From Nitrosomonas sp. (GTDB lineage: Bacteria; Pseudomonadota; Gammaproteobacteria; Burkholderiales; Nitrosomonadaceae), in contig JAMXAG010000005.1 of assembly GCA_024281675.1 (NCBI GenBank), positions 62,001-126,000 of the forward strand: DNA of 64,000 nt, given 5' to 3'. Within the stretch, counting starts at the first letter, position 1; every line of letters starts with the position of its first letter. Shown here in pieces: positions 20,001-29,608 of the stretch. The notes under the pieces were generated by a model. It was not told the origin of the DNA, did not search any database, and was given only the letters and a program-made list of their open reading frames with translations. The translations under genes and the position numbers were made by a program.

Positions 20001-20535
20001 ACTTGAAATATACTGCTGGATAAAATGTCTTTGAGAGGCTAGCTGATAGAGAGCCATCACTGTTTAACCATCGGGCAGTTTGAGTGTTATTAACGGTCAG
20101 GTTACGACAACCTGCGCCTGTGTTGAATGGGTTGTGTGGGGCACAAGTTGGATCTGCATTACTCATCAACGATCCATCTGCATTACTCCAAGGTAGGTAT
20201 CTGACAGTTGGATCATAATAAATTTTATTGACATAGCTAGAGCGTAATGAAGCCGAATAACGGTTAGTAGGATCAAAGCCAACAACGTAGTTACTATAAT
20301 CGCTCGGACCATAAACATTTGCTGAACGTGGAAATACGTAACGTACGCTTTGAAGAATGAGATGCTCTGGCATAACTTCAAAATGCATTGATCCGGAGTC
20401 GTCGAGTGTAAACATGACATTGGGCGAAATATTACCCCCCAAAAAAAGTGGGCCATTAGAGAATGGCTGTTGGGCATGAGCAAAAAAACTCAGTGTAAAA
20501 ATAAGTGTAAAAATACCATTATAAATTATCTTCAT
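17026..20535 (-). CDS. pilY1: Type IV pilus tip adhesin/assembly protein PilY1
   Basis: PilY1 sits at the pilus tip or cell surface and controls extension, retraction and adhesion. This 1169-residue version has a signal peptide (GIFTLIFTLSFFAHAQQP), an N-terminal half with a VWA-like region (NFNILMTDGYWTEG) and a C-terminal beta-propeller with the repeats MVYVGSNDGMLHGFNA, SWKSILIGSMNGGGKGFFALDIT and TIYAGDIKGNLWKFDV. DSNGNGLID, at about residue 900, is the EF-hand-like calcium loop known from PilY1. I start at ATG 20535, which has AAGGGA nine bases upstream; the ATG six codons earlier lies on that site. Confidence 0.94.
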   Translation of the reverse strand: MKIIYNGIFTLIFTLSFFAHAQQPFSNGPLFLGGNISPNVMFTLDDSGSMHFEVMPEHLILQSVRYVFPRSANVYGPSDYSNYVVGFDPTNRYSASLRSSYVNKIYYDPTVRYLPWSNADGSLMSNADPTCAPHNPFNTGAGCRNLTVNNTQTARWLNSDGSLSASLSKTFYPAVYFKYVSGDINTATSYTKIEITSSTLSYVGSDNRTDCVAAPNCTYNEEIQNFANWYTYYRSRILLARAGVGRAFSAQGNTMRVGFAAINKGSTTVDGITTKVVKNGVRQFTGTDRTNFFTNLYDHDIPAAGTPLREATISVGEYFKRTDDQGPWGQTPGSTGGTQHECRQNFNILMTDGYWTEGSISGMDNSDNQSGSTITNDSSPATPASYTYSPSSPYSDAYSDTLADVAMHYWKNDLRTDMLNKVPTNAHDPAFWQHLVNFTVGLGVTGSLSSLPSGSGSWPDPTTSDAAKIDDLWHAAVNSRGSFFSASDPATFSNALSNALSAIVARTGAASAVATNSSSLTTNGRVYQAKFNSGDWSGQLISMPFTILGFGTPDWEAGMVSLGSSTINPNSRVIITKGSTDGVAFQYDNLTTTQKDFLNKNANGTVDNCGPERVAYLRGTATNEGSGTFACASSNTVNKFRSRPTTKLGDIVNSGPIFVGRPNAGYSNVDHTGYTDFRNAYTNRTPMVYVGSNDGMLHGFNACVVGVTSGCTTADAGKELIAYVPNTVYGNLSRLTDKDYNANHRYFVDGSPMAGDAYNSSTSSWKSILIGSMNGGGKGFFALDITNPTDSSQSAPTFTVSNAANLLLWEFTDNNDADMGYSYNLTRINSLNGQARQIVKMENNQWAVIVGNGYNSTAGKAVLYILFINGGEDGTWTLDTDYIKLVAHSGAGNGLSTPAAFDSNGNGLIDTIYAGDIKGNLWKFDVSNASPSNWNVAQGGLPLFISGTSKPIISPPAVTFHQKGGQLILFGTGKYLETADTTNTDTQTMYGIWDYNTSGTLPADSLVQQITSMTTGSNHRTTTQNLVNYSATVKGWYMDLPISGERLTAIPEIQDGLFRFTTIVPSASPCDFGGRGFLNIVNFSTGGMLTRPTFDTNGNRVLSLDDGYSSGIEIGFAMGGVTSIRNSSIGATSDFAVYSRADGTANNPPVSPGAQGKRGRITWREFSQE

Positions 20536-20566
20536 GATCGATGGTCCCTTCAATGATTCTGGAAAA

Positions 20567-21139
20567 TTATGGTCGAAACGTTTCCTGTAACCAAACTACT
20601 GTTCCATTTTTTGCACCTTGCGCCCGGACGGTAACGCGATAGTAATAGCGCAAATAACCTCCTGGAGGAGTTTTTTGAATGCCCTCGATTAGATAAGTTG
20701 GAGGAGTGATGAGTCCTTTGGGTAATTCAGGGGCTGTATAAGTAACCCCATCGATTTTGAAAATATTGCCTTTTACATAGCTAATTGGGCAGTCTGGTGA
20801 GCAGAGGGTTTTCCAGATAGGTGAAGATGGTTCTGTATTCGCTCCGTAATAACATAATCCACCTGTACAAGTCGTATCAAAATCGGTAATGCCGTCAATC
20901 GGTTTTGGGGAGCTGGTTGTGTCATCATTGTCACGTATGTGATGTTCAGCATAGCGTAGCGCCATCTCTGCAGCTTGCATAGCCAACATACGGTCACGCA
21001 TATTGCCTGACATACGTTCCTCTATTGTGGCCATTTTCATTGCAGTAATACCAAGTAAGGATAATGCAAGTAGAAAAATCAAACCTGTAATAAATACAGC
21101 ACCGGTTTGATTTCTTTGTAACGCTATTGTCTCTTTCAT
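20567..21139 (-). CDS. pilX: Minor pilin assembly protein PilX
   Basis: The 190-residue product has the PilX N-terminus (QRNQTGAVFITGLIFLLALSLLGITAMKMATIEERMSGNMRDR), a degenerate prepilin-like hydrophobic helix followed by the conserved EERM-GN-RDR stretch, then MAMQAAE-type sequence (MLAMQAAEMALRYAE). PilX joins the minor pilin complex priming the pilus with PilV, PilW and PilY1. It overlaps the end of pilW by four bases (ATGA), so it is translationally coupled. Confidence 0.92.
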   Translation of the reverse strand: MKETIALQRNQTGAVFITGLIFLLALSLLGITAMKMATIEERMSGNMRDRMLAMQAAEMALRYAEHHIRDNDDTTSSPKPIDGITDFDTTCTGGLCYYGANTEPSSPIWKTLCSPDCPISYVKGNIFKIDGVTYTAPELPKGLITPPTYLIEGIQKTPPGGYLRYYYRVTVRAQGAKNGTVVWLQETFRP

Positions 21140-21921
21140 AACATGCTGTTAATTCGGTTACGTAAGTTGAAAGTGGCTGTAAAAGGTCGTCTAAGCCGCC
21201 TATCTGCTGGAATTGCAACAGAATTTCCATTGCAATCCAAATAATTTCCTGCAATGACAATATTGGTTTTTTCAGAACGAACTAATACGCAAATTCGAGC
21301 AGTGATAACTTGCTCCCAATCACCTGGCAAATCGACATACTGATCAACCGATTGATTGGCATCAGTATCGATTCCATATAGGATTTGTAGATCTTCTACA
21401 TTACTTAACAAGGCTCGGCCAGTGGACGGCACTCCTGGGACATTGGGTAAATTACCGTCACACTGCAATTCCGCATTGGTGGCATCAATACTAAAATGGT
21501 TCTGAATAACTTGGCCCGCTACAGTAACGGCTGTTGTTTCGCAATCGCTATCACCCAATGTTCCTTCGAATTGTAAGGTAATAGTATCTGCAGTACTTCC
21601 ACTACCATTTGCGCCATTAATTGCTGTTCCTTCGAATTCAGCCTTGAAGCCAGAAAATGGAATTTCTACATGTCCGGCTTGTTTGACACTACGTCCGATT
21701 ACCTCAAGCGCAAAGCGCCCACTTTCTTGTAGTCTTGCTTGATTTTCCTGTTCATTGAAGGTTTGTCGGCTACTAACAAATACTGTACCAATTACTAACA
21801 GTAGAACGAGTCCGATCGTCATGGCTACCATCAACTCGACCAAAGAAAAACCGCGCGGCATGTGCATATTATTAATAACTGTTTTATTAAAATAGGTTTG
21901 TAATGAATTGATAGATGTCAT
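21136..21921 (-). CDS. pilW: Minor pilin PilW
   Basis: The prepilin motif is PRGFSLVELMVAMTIGLVLLLVIGTVFVSSRQTFNEQENQARLQESGRFALEVI, with Glu at position 5 and the RLQESGRFAL motif typical of PilW. I chose ATG 21921, one base after the pilV TAA; the frame remains open upstream to 22005, but that start would lie deep inside pilV. This gives 261 residues with a leader of about 22 before the cleavage site. It works with PilX and PilV at the pilus tip. Confidence 0.92.
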   Translation of the reverse strand: MTSINSLQTYFNKTVINNMHMPRGFSLVELMVAMTIGLVLLLVIGTVFVSSRQTFNEQENQARLQESGRFALEVIGRSVKQAGHVEIPFSGFKAEFEGTAINGANGSGSTADTITLQFEGTLGDSDCETTAVTVAGQVIQNHFSIDATNAELQCDGNLPNVPGVPSTGRALLSNVEDLQILYGIDTDANQSVDQYVDLPGDWEQVITARICVLVRSEKTNIVIAGNYLDCNGNSVAIPADRRLRRPFTATFNLRNRINSML

Positions 21922-21922
21922 T

Positions 21923-22441
21923 TTATGGAGTAAACCGAGCGAAGAAGCATCGAGTTTTGGTGGGAGTACCACCAGGGCAATTGGAGTTGGCATCGTCAGT
22001 GTCACTCATTTCTTTCTCTGTCCACATCATGTTAACCTCAAAGCCTATGGCGAGACTTCCTATAACAGTGCCTTTCCCATCAGGTAATAAAATCGAATTG
22101 GCTCTATTCCATTGTGCGTGATCATAAACAGCAATTTGAGTTTCTGTACAAATAGCTGTTTTACAATCGGGGCTATCAGGCATGGTTGCTGTTAGGGAGT
22201 CATAAGACCCTGCTATTACGCCTGCTAAATTTGCACGCATGCGGTCGGCGATATCCTCAGTTTGTTTGCTGGCGATCGAACGATAATGTGCAACATTATT
22301 ACTTCTGGCTCCAGAAACAATGAGTGCTGCCATACCCAACAATCCGAAAGAGACAATTAAAATGGTAATTAGCACTTCTAATAAGCTAAATCCCTTGTAA
22401 GAATTGCTTCGTATTGAATAAAATTTGTTGCTCATGAACAT
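21923..22441 (-). CDS. pilV: Minor pilin PilV
   Basis: The prepilin motif YKGFSLLEVLITILIVSFGLLGMAALIVSGARSN has the FSLLEVLI...FGLLG pattern that separates PilV from other minor pilins; IASKQTEDIADRMRANL follows, as in the PilV family. Length 172 residues. The start overlaps the end of fimT (ATG 22441, or an in-frame ATG at 22435). It is part of the tip priming complex. Confidence 0.92.
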   Translation of the reverse strand: MFMSNKFYSIRSNSYKGFSLLEVLITILIVSFGLLGMAALIVSGARSNNVAHYRSIASKQTEDIADRMRANLAGVIAGSYDSLTATMPDSPDCKTAICTETQIAVYDHAQWNRANSILLPDGKGTVIGSLAIGFEVNMMWTEKEMSDTDDANSNCPGGTPTKTRCFFARFTP

Positions 22442-22959
22442 GATCCAGTACCTGTTTCAGTGCGGAAACGGCCTTGATTGCTGAGTACGATAGATTTTGA
22501 ATAATTTGAACCGCGATCATCACATAGAGAAAAGGTTGCGGCAGATCCTGGTGAAAAACCATCAGGGCGAAACATGATAGTGCCGGCCAGAGAAGTTTTA
22601 AGTGTATTGCCACCAGAAAACGCATAACTCACTTGAAGAATTTCTTCGCCTGCATCAATAGTTCTGCTATTGTTGTTATCAACAAAAACGACCCAACCAT
22701 TGGACCAAATGTTACTTGCTGTACAATTTGTACCACTGGTACTGGGGCAGATAGTGATTCGAGTGTTTCGTTTTATGGCTTCACTTTTTGCTAAAGCGAG
22801 GGCGAAGTAAAAATTGTTACTTTGGGTGATTAATAAGCTGTCTTGTACAAATGATCGGTAGCTTGGTACGGCTACAGATAAGAGAATACTCGCTATACTG
22901 AGTGTGATCATTAATTCGATCAGTGTGAAGCCATAACATATTGATTTCTTTATACTCAT
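22432..22959 (-). CDS. fimT: Minor pilin FimT/GspH-type
   Basis: The prepilin motif CYGFTLIELMITLSIASILLSVAVPSYRSF is followed by the GspH/FimT signature ALAKSEAIKRNTRITICPS and a C-terminal CDDRGSNYSKSIVLSNQGRFR, a common end in FimT. The 175-residue protein heads the pilin operon; the 236-base gap to the divergent macA-like gene should hold its promoter. I saw no convincing sigma-54 site there. Confidence 0.92.
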   Translation of the reverse strand: MSIKKSICYGFTLIELMITLSIASILLSVAVPSYRSFVQDSLLITQSNNFYFALALAKSEAIKRNTRITICPSTSGTNCTASNIWSNGWVVFVDNNNSRTIDAGEEILQVSYAFSGGNTLKTSLAGTIMFRPDGFSPGSAATFSLCDDRGSNYSKSIVLSNQGRFRTETGTGSCS

Positions 22960-23195
22960 ATTTATTCTGGGGTGTTGTGAATACTTTTATGGACCATAAA
23001 TTCATCGGGTCTAATTGGGATCTAAGAGGTTATCGGCTGATGTGTTAATAAACTTTAATCCGCCACTGGGAAAAGGTACTTCACATTGATTGGGAGTGCT
23101 TGGAATTAGCCTTGAGCAACATTGTGTTTAAGGTTTCCTGCTTGTTTGTCAATTTCTTATGATTGACTGTTGCCGATAACATTACATAGATCCAT

Positions 23196-24344
23196 ATGAT
23201 TACAATCACACGAAAACAAATTATTGTTATGGCATTACTTGTTTTTGTCTTAGCAGGCTATTGGAGTTTCAACGGCACAATAAGAACTAGCAAGAGTATT
23301 TACAAAACACGTACCGTGGAGCGCGGTGATATTGTACAAACCATTTCGGCTAATGGTACTTTGACGCCAGTAGTTATGGTTAATGTTGGTACGCAAATCT
23401 CAGGTACAGTAATTCGTTTATATGTCGATCATAATGATCAAGTACAAACCAATCAGATCCTGGCAGAATTGGATCCAGCCTTATTACAAGCACAATTTCA
23501 GCAATCCAAGGCGAATTTCAATAACGCTCAAGTAGTGCTCAGAATTGCTGAGAATAAATTGAAACGACAACGTGCTTTAAAGCGCCAAGGTTTTATTTCT
23601 CCCGAAGCGCTGGAAATTGTTGAACAGGAGACTGAAGCTGCACGGGCGCAAGTTTCTGTCAGCAAAGCCCAAATGGCTCGTGACGAAACTAATCTCAATT
23701 ACAGCATCATTCGTTCGCCGATTTCAGGGGTGGTGATTGCGCGTGATATCGATATTGGTCAAACTGTGGCAGCGAGCTTTCAGACGCCGACATTGTTTAA
23801 GATCGCAAAAGATTTGCGCCAGATGCAAATCAATATCAGTGTGGCGGAAGCAGATATTGGTCAATTGCATATCGATCAGGTCGTTCAATTTACGGTTGAT
23901 GCGTTTCAGCATCGTAAATTTAATGGAACAGTAAAGCAAGTTCGACTCAATCCCACTATTCAGGAAAATGTCGTGACTTATAATGTGGTGGCGATGGTTG
24001 ATAATGAGGATGGCATGTTATTGCCGGGCATGACTGCTAATATTCACTTTGTCGTAACACAGCGTAAAGAGGTATTTCGAGTACCTAATGCGGCATTACG
24101 TTATCAACCCAAGGGATTCGATGAAACTGAAAAAATCAACAAACCGGCAACACAGTTAAATACGTCACGCATTTACCGACTTAAACAAGAGAAAATTGAA
24201 GTTATCCCCGTAACTATAGGAATTACCGACGGTAATTTTACTGAAATTACCAGTGGCGAAGTTGCTGAAGGTGATTCGATCATTATCAATGAGATTGTCG
24301 ATAAGAAAGAATCTGAAAGCAAGTTTAAATTGCGTGTTTTTTGA
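23196..24344 (+). CDS. macA: MacA-like periplasmic adaptor (membrane fusion protein)
   Basis: This is the periplasmic adaptor of a MacAB-TolC-type tripartite exporter. It has one N-terminal membrane anchor (about residues 8-24), a biotinyl-lipoyl half-motif (VNVGTQISGTVIRLYVDHNDQVQTNQILAELDP), a coiled-coil hairpin (about 95-160), the second lipoyl half (LNYSIIRSPISGVVIARDIDIGQTVAASFQTPTLFKIA) and a beta-barrel domain. At 382 residues it matches the family. Its stop overlaps the start of the ATPase gene. No TolC-like gene is nearby. The substrate is unknown. Confidence 0.9.
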   Translation: MITITRKQIIVMALLVFVLAGYWSFNGTIRTSKSIYKTRTVERGDIVQTISANGTLTPVVMVNVGTQISGTVIRLYVDHNDQVQTNQILAELDPALLQAQFQQSKANFNNAQVVLRIAENKLKRQRALKRQGFISPEALEIVEQETEAARAQVSVSKAQMARDETNLNYSIIRSPISGVVIARDIDIGQTVAASFQTPTLFKIAKDLRQMQINISVAEADIGQLHIDQVVQFTVDAFQHRKFNGTVKQVRLNPTIQENVVTYNVVAMVDNEDGMLLPGMTANIHFVVTQRKEVFRVPNAALRYQPKGFDETEKINKPATQLNTSRIYRLKQEKIEVIPVTIGITDGNFTEITSGEVAEGDSIIINEIVDKKESESKFKLRVF

Positions 24345-25075
24345 TATTATCGATAGTGAAGAATGTTACTGCAGATACGTTGATTCGTATCGAACATTTG
24401 GGTAAAAGTTATAGTTTGCAAGATGCACATGGTCAAACAATCACGAGTCCAGTGTTGTTTGATGTCAATTTGTCCATCCAGAAAGGCGAGTTTGTTGCTA
24501 TTATGGGGCAATCAGGCTCAGGAAAATCCACCTTAATGAATATTCTTGGATGCTTGGATACGCCTTCAGAAGGCTCATATTGGTTGGCTGGTGAAAATGT
24601 CGCCATGTTATCGAACGATCAATTGGCACAAATTCGTAATCAACGTATAGGTTTTGTATTTCAAGGTTTTAATCTACTTAAGCGCATTACTGCACTGGAC
24701 AATGTAGCAATGCCTTTACTTTATTCCGGAATTAACCGTGCGCAAAGTCGTAAGCATGCCTTGGAATTGTTATGCCGCACTGGTTTGGGGAAATTTGCAC
24801 AGCATCTACCGAATCAACTATCAGGAGGACAACAGCAACGTGTTGCCATCAGTCGTGCATTAATTAACCAACCTTCATTAATTTTGGCGGATGAACCCAC
24901 TGGTAATTTAGACTCACAAACCAGTCAAGAAATTATGCTGCTGTTTCAACGACTCAACCAGGAGCAAAGCATTACCATCGTGCTGGTCACTCACGAAGAC
25001 GATATTGCTGCGTACGCACAACGTTTAATTATATTAAAAGACGGACGTGTTATTGTGGATAAAAGCAATGTTTAG
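24341..25075 (+). CDS. macB: MacB-type ABC transporter ATP-binding protein
   Basis: The 244-residue ATPase has Walker [11 protein letters not shown] (about residues 55-64), the Q-loop FVFQGFNLL, the signature [15 protein letters not shown] and Walker [14 protein letters not shown], all of the MacB/LolD/FtsE group. The best start is TTG 24341, overlapping the macA TGA by one codon frame; a GTG at 24356 is possible. The ATPase and permease are separate proteins here, unlike the fused E. coli MacB. Confidence 0.9.
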   Translation: MILSIVKNVTADTLIRIEHLGKSYSLQDAHGQTITSPVLFDVNLSIQKGEFVAIMGQSGSGKSTLMNILGCLDTPSEGSYWLAGENVAMLSNDQLAQIRNQRIGFVFQGFNLLKRITALDNVAMPLLYSGINRAQSRKHALELLCRTGLGKFAQHLPNQLSGGQQQRVAISRALINQPSLILADEPTGNLDSQTSQEIMLLFQRLNQEQSITIVLVTHEDDIAAYAQRLIILKDGRVIVDKSNV

Positions 25076-25125
25076 TGTGTTATTCCCGTATTACACCAAT
25101 ACCAACTATATTTAAGATTAATTCA

Positions 25126-26349
25126 ATGAATTTATTAGCGATTTTTGTTGAAGCATTGGGGGCTCTGCGCCAGAATCGCTTGCGAACCGGATTAACCATG
25201 CTAGGAATGATTATCGGTGTTGCTGCGGTAGTGCTAATGCTCTCGATCGGCCAAGGTGCGCGTACTAAAATTAATGAAACCATAGCTGCGATGGGCAGCA
25301 ATCTATTTATTGTGGTTCCGGGTGCTACTTCATCTGGCGGCTTCAGTTTTGGTAGCGGTAGCGTCAGAACATTGACCATCAACGATGCTTATGCCATTGC
25401 AGAATTAGCTTCTATAAGTGCGACGGCGCCAATTACTTCGGGCACCGTGCAGCTCAATTACTCCGCTAAGAATTGGAGTACGATTATCACCGGTACGACG
25501 CCAGACTATTTTGCTGTCGGCAATTGGAAAATGGAAGCAGGTGCTATTTTTACCGACTCAGATCTGCGTTCAGCCGCTCGTGTTGTCGTACTTGGGTCAA
25601 TAACCGCAAAAAATCTTTTCGGTGAAGAAGATCCCATAGGGAAAACCATTCGCATCACCAATCGGCCTTTTTTAGTCATTGGCGTATTGATGGCAAAAGG
25701 ACAAAGCCTGACTGGGCGCGATCAAGATGACAATATTTTTATTCCGATCACCACCAGCGAACGGCAAATTACCGGCAACCCATTTCCGGGTTCAATTCGT
25801 TACATGCTCGCGCAAGCCAAATCTGCCGAAGATATGGATATCGCCGAGATAGAAATGACGCTGCTGTTGCAGCAGCGTCATAAAATTACTAAAGGCAAAG
25901 AAAATGACTTTACCGTGCGTAATTTAACGGCGATTGCCGACGTTGCTACCGATGCAGCAAAAATCATGTCGGTCGTGCTGGGTGCCATCGCTTCGGTGTC
26001 TTTGTTGGTGGGGGGGATCGGTATTATGAATATCATGTTGGTGTCTGTTACCGAACGCACGCGTGAGATCGGTATTCGGATGGCTATTGGCGCCAATCGA
26101 CGTGCCATTTTGACGCAGTTTCTCTTGGAAGCCGTAATGATTTGCTTTATGGGCGGATTGTTGGGTTTATTAATCGGCATTGGTGGTGCCTGGATTGTTA
26201 GTCGTGTCGCTGATATGCTGATCGTGATTACGGTAGGTATGATCGGTTTGGCTTTTTTGTTTGCTTCTGCAATTGGTGTTTTCTTCGGTTATTATCCTGC
26301 AAAGAAAGCCGCATCACTGAAACCTGTAGATGCATTACGCTATGAATAA
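25126..26349 (+). CDS. MacB-type ABC transporter permease
   Basis: The permease has a membrane segment near the N-terminus (TGLTMLGMIIGVAAVVLMLSIGQGA), a large periplasmic MacB_PCD domain (about residues 45-270) and three C-terminal membrane segments with SLLVGGIGIMNIMLVSVTERTREIGIRMAIGA, the FtsX/MacB signature. I use ATG 25126 (MNLLAIFVEALGALRQNRLRTGLT), the usual start of this family; the upstream GTG at 25075 adds 17 atypical residues. It completes the macA-ATPase-permease operon. Confidence 0.9.
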   Translation: MNLLAIFVEALGALRQNRLRTGLTMLGMIIGVAAVVLMLSIGQGARTKINETIAAMGSNLFIVVPGATSSGGFSFGSGSVRTLTINDAYAIAELASISATAPITSGTVQLNYSAKNWSTIITGTTPDYFAVGNWKMEAGAIFTDSDLRSAARVVVLGSITAKNLFGEEDPIGKTIRITNRPFLVIGVLMAKGQSLTGRDQDDNIFIPITTSERQITGNPFPGSIRYMLAQAKSAEDMDIAEIEMTLLLQQRHKITKGKENDFTVRNLTAIADVATDAAKIMSVVLGAIASVSLLVGGIGIMNIMLVSVTERTREIGIRMAIGANRRAILTQFLLEAVMICFMGGLLGLLIGIGGAWIVSRVADMLIVITVGMIGLAFLFASAIGVFFGYYPAKKAASLKPVDALRYE

Positions 26350-26396
26350 CATCACTTTAAAATGAATATCAGAAAAAATAATAAAAGGGTTATCGT

Positions 26397-27017
26397 ATGA
26401 CAACAAATGATAATAAAGTACGCCCGACTTCTGAATTCTTGGCGGTTGTGGTGATCGAGCAAAAAAATGAATTAATTACAGTTGGTGAAATTAAAAATGC
26501 TTTGCACGAACGCGGCTTTGGCATATTGATGGCAATTGCAGCGATACCCATTTGTTTACCGATACCTGCACCACCCGGTTACACGACATTGTTTTCCTTG
26601 CCGCTGTTTATTTTTTCGCTGCAAATGATTTTTGGCATGCGTGCTCCTTGGTTACCTGCTTGGCTTGAACGCAAAAGCATTCAGAAATCAACTCTGGAAA
26701 AGATTCTCACAAAAGCGCAACCTTGGTTAAAAAAAATAGAAACCTATATGAAACCACGTATGACGTATATTAGTGTGAGTACTTGGGAAAGATTCATTGG
26801 AGTTTTTGCGTTTGTATTTGCGGTATCGATTGCGTTGCCAATACCCCTGACCAATTTTCTACCTGGTTGGGGCATATTGATTATGTCATTGGGGCTACTT
26901 AATCGGGATGGTTTAACGATTCTCGTCGGTACGTTAATCGGTACCGTCGGCATCGGCATTGCCATGATTGTACTCGTGGCATTATGGATGGGCATTCGTA
27001 TGCCAGAGTTTTTTTAA
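26397..27017 (+). CDS. ExoD-family exopolysaccharide synthesis protein
   Basis: The 206-residue membrane protein contains the ExoD pattern: ALHERGFGILMAIAAIPICLPIPAPPGYTTLFSLPLFIFSLQMIFG, PWLPAWLERKSI and GVFAFVFAVSIALPIPLTNFLPGWGILIMSLGLLNRDGLTILVG. ExoD affects exopolysaccharide production and alkali tolerance in rhizobia; its biochemical role is unknown. Four or so hydrophobic segments are visible. It stands between the exporter operon and glgB. Confidence 0.88.
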   Translation: MTTNDNKVRPTSEFLAVVVIEQKNELITVGEIKNALHERGFGILMAIAAIPICLPIPAPPGYTTLFSLPLFIFSLQMIFGMRAPWLPAWLERKSIQKSTLEKILTKAQPWLKKIETYMKPRMTYISVSTWERFIGVFAFVFAVSIALPIPLTNFLPGWGILIMSLGLLNRDGLTILVGTLIGTVGIGIAMIVLVALWMGIRMPEFF

Positions 27018-27217
27018 AATACATGCTTGCTTAGCAAAAAATAAGAACGCTAGGCGGGTGAGAGTCATGGATAATTCCCTGATCTAATCAAACAAAATTC
27101 ATACTTGTTATCAGTATCACAACCAACATCATTTCGCTTTATCGGTGGAGCATGCTAATCTCTGCTCCACAATGGAATCCCGCCTGTTACCCTTGAAGGA
27201 TAATTGATTAATTAGCC

Positions 27218-29416
27218 ATGACTGTGTCTCATAAAAACAAGAACTCTATATTGCAGCAATCTTTGTTGAGTGCCCGATTGCATGATCCATTTGGCTATCT
27301 GGGATTGCATCAGGATAAAAAACTAGCCTACATTCGTGTGTTTCGTCCTGGCGCAAAACAGGTTTCGATCAAGATCAAGGATGATTTTGTGCCGATGCGC
27401 TGTGTACATCATGATGGTATTTTTGAGTGGAATGGCGAGGCCAACCCCGAAGTTCCTTATCGCCTGCGTATCGAAGTCATGGCTGAGAAACCAATCATTT
27501 TCGAAAGCTATGATGCTTATGCGTTTCCACTAAATATTTCCAACCATGATTTGTATCTGTTCAATGAAGGCAGATTATGGCAAGCCTACCGGATGTTAGG
27601 GGCACACGCTGTTCAAAATAGTGGAATCGATGGCATGCGTTTTTCGGTATGGGCACCCAACGCCGAACGCGTGAGTGTGGTGGGTGATTTCAATCAATGG
27701 GATGGGCGCGTTAATCCCATGAAAGTACATCACGCCAGCGGTGTTTGGGAATTATTTATTCCAGATTTACAGCCAGGTGTTTTGTACAAATATGAAATCC
27801 GCAACCGGAATACCGGGGAAATTTTGCTCAAGACGGATCCCTACGCCAATCGCTATGAATTGCGCCCCAATACCGCCGCAGTGACGCCTGAACCTTCAGT
27901 GCAGCACCACTGGCATGACGCCGTGTGGATGCAAGAACGTGCTCAGCGCGACTGGCTGCATGCGCCCATGAATATTCTAGAAGTTCACGCGGGGTCCTGG
28001 AAACGTCACCTGGACGGACGCTTTTATACCTATCGCGAATTAGCCGAGCATCTAATTGCATACGTGCAGGAAATGGGTTACACGCACATCGAATTGATGC
28101 CGATTTCCGAACATCCGCTCGATGAATCGTGGGGTTATCAAACCACCGGCTATTTTGCTGTGACCAGCCGTTATGGCTCGCCGGACGATTTTCGATTTTT
28201 TGTCGATGCCTGCCACCAAGCAAACATTGGCGTGATTCTCGATTGGGTACCGGCACATTTTCCGCAAGATGCTTTTGCCTTGGCGCGCTTTGATGGTACC
28301 CCGCTGTATGAACACGAAGATCCGCGTTTGGGTTATCACCACGATTGGGGCACGTATATCTTTAATTTTGGCCGCAATGAAGTGAAATCCTTTTTGTTAT
28401 CCAGTGCACATTACTGGTTATCGGAATTTCATTTGGATGGATTGCGCGTCGACGCAGTCGCTTCGATGCTCTATCTGGATTATTCGCGCAAAGAGGGCGA
28501 ATGGTTACCCAATCAACACGGTGGGCGGGAAAACTTGGAAGCGATCCATTTTTTGCGCGATCTGAATATCATGGTGCACGCCGAATTTCCCGGTGCGCTC
28601 ACGTTGGCGGAAGAATCCACTGCCTGGCCAGGGGTATCGCGTCCAACCTATCTCGGCGGTTTGGGGTTTTCAATGAAATGGAACATGGGGTGGATGCACG
28701 ATACGCTGTTTTATATGCAGCAAGATCCGATTTACCGGCGTTACCACCAGAACCAACTGACTTTTAGCCAATTGTATGCCTATAGTGAAAATTTCATTCT
28801 GCCGTTTTCGCACGATGAAGTGGTGCATGGCAAAGGCTCGTTGTATAACAAAATGGCGGGCGATACTTGGCAGAAATTTGCCAACCTGCGCTTGTTATTC
28901 GCCTATCAGATGACTTGTCCAGGCAAGAAACTCAATTTCATGGGCAATGAATTTGGCCAAACGCATGAATGGCGGGTCAGCCATGAATTGGATTGGTACC
29001 TTCTGGAAAATCCTTTTCATGCCGGTGTGCAAATGGCGATGCGCGATTTGAACCGTCACTATCATACTATTCCGGCGCTACATCAATTGGATTTCTCATC
29101 AGAGGGATTTTATTGGGTCGATTGCCAGGACGCTGACCATTCGATTATCAGCTACGTGCGGCAAGACCGCAGCGGCGGGTTTGTGGTGGTGGTTTTAAAT
29201 TTTACTCCAGTGCCGCGTGCAGGTTACCGTTTAGGGGTACCTGCGCCTGGAAATTATCGCGAAATTTTCAACAGCGATTCGATGTATTACGGTGGCAGCA
29301 ACCAAGGTAACATCGGCAGCATCAGTAGTGCTGCGCAAAGCTGCATGGGATTTCCAGATTCGGTCATCATCACGCTGCCGCCGCTGGCGGCAATTATTTT
29401 GGAATTACAACCTTAA
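27218..29416 (+). CDS. glgB: 1,4-alpha-glucan branching enzyme
   Basis: GlgB introduces alpha-1,6 branches into glycogen. The 732-residue protein has an N-terminal GlgB domain ([11 protein letters not shown]), a CBM48 module ([23 protein letters not shown]), then a GH13 catalytic domain: [36 protein letters not shown] (nucleophile Asp near residue 411), ALTLAEEST (acid Glu near 464) and [19 protein letters not shown] (Asp near 532). Codon use is visibly more GC-rich than in its neighbours from about 27.8 to 29.2 kb. No other glycogen genes are nearby. Confidence 0.97.
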   Translation: MTVSHKNKNSILQQSLLSARLHDPFGYLGLHQDKKLAYIRVFRPGAKQVSIKIKDDFVPMRCVHHDGIFEWNGEANPEVPYRLRIEVMAEKPIIFESYDAYAFPLNISNHDLYLFNEGRLWQAYRMLGAHAVQNSGIDGMRFSVWAPNAERVSVVGDFNQWDGRVNPMKVHHASGVWELFIPDLQPGVLYKYEIRNRNTGEILLKTDPYANRYELRPNTAAVTPEPSVQHHWHDAVWMQERAQRDWLHAPMNILEVHAGSWKRHLDGRFYTYRELAEHLIAYVQEMGYTHIELMPISEHPLDESWGYQTTGYFAVTSRYGSPDDFRFFVDACHQANIGVILDWVPAHFPQDAFALARFDGTPLYEHEDPRLGYHHDWGTYIFNFGRNEVKSFLLSSAHYWLSEFHLDGLRVDAVASMLYLDYSRKEGEWLPNQHGGRENLEAIHFLRDLNIMVHAEFPGALTLAEESTAWPGVSRPTYLGGLGFSMKWNMGWMHDTLFYMQQDPIYRRYHQNQLTFSQLYAYSENFILPFSHDEVVHGKGSLYNKMAGDTWQKFANLRLLFAYQMTCPGKKLNFMGNEFGQTHEWRVSHELDWYLLENPFHAGVQMAMRDLNRHYHTIPALHQLDFSSEGFYWVDCQDADHSIISYVRQDRSGGFVVVVLNFTPVPRAGYRLGVPAPGNYREIFNSDSMYYGGSNQGNIGSISSAAQSCMGFPDSVIITLPPLAAIILELQP

Positions 29417-29608
29417 CTCCAGCATAATCCGGCATAACCGTACGGAAAATCATTCAACATTCAGCCATCATTCATTCGCTGAAAGTCGATTCATCGCTAG
29501 GCTCCGGGAATTTTAGGCACACTTTTCGGTAAGTAATATCCGGCGAAACCCACTCACGCCATTCCGAGGGCGTCATGTTCAGGCCAAGTTTTTGGCACAA
29601 TGCATCTG

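Noticed and set aside
27828..28342. Overlapping long antisense frames inside glgB
   Set aside because: They are shadows of a GC-richer part of glgB, without ribosome sites or known domains.
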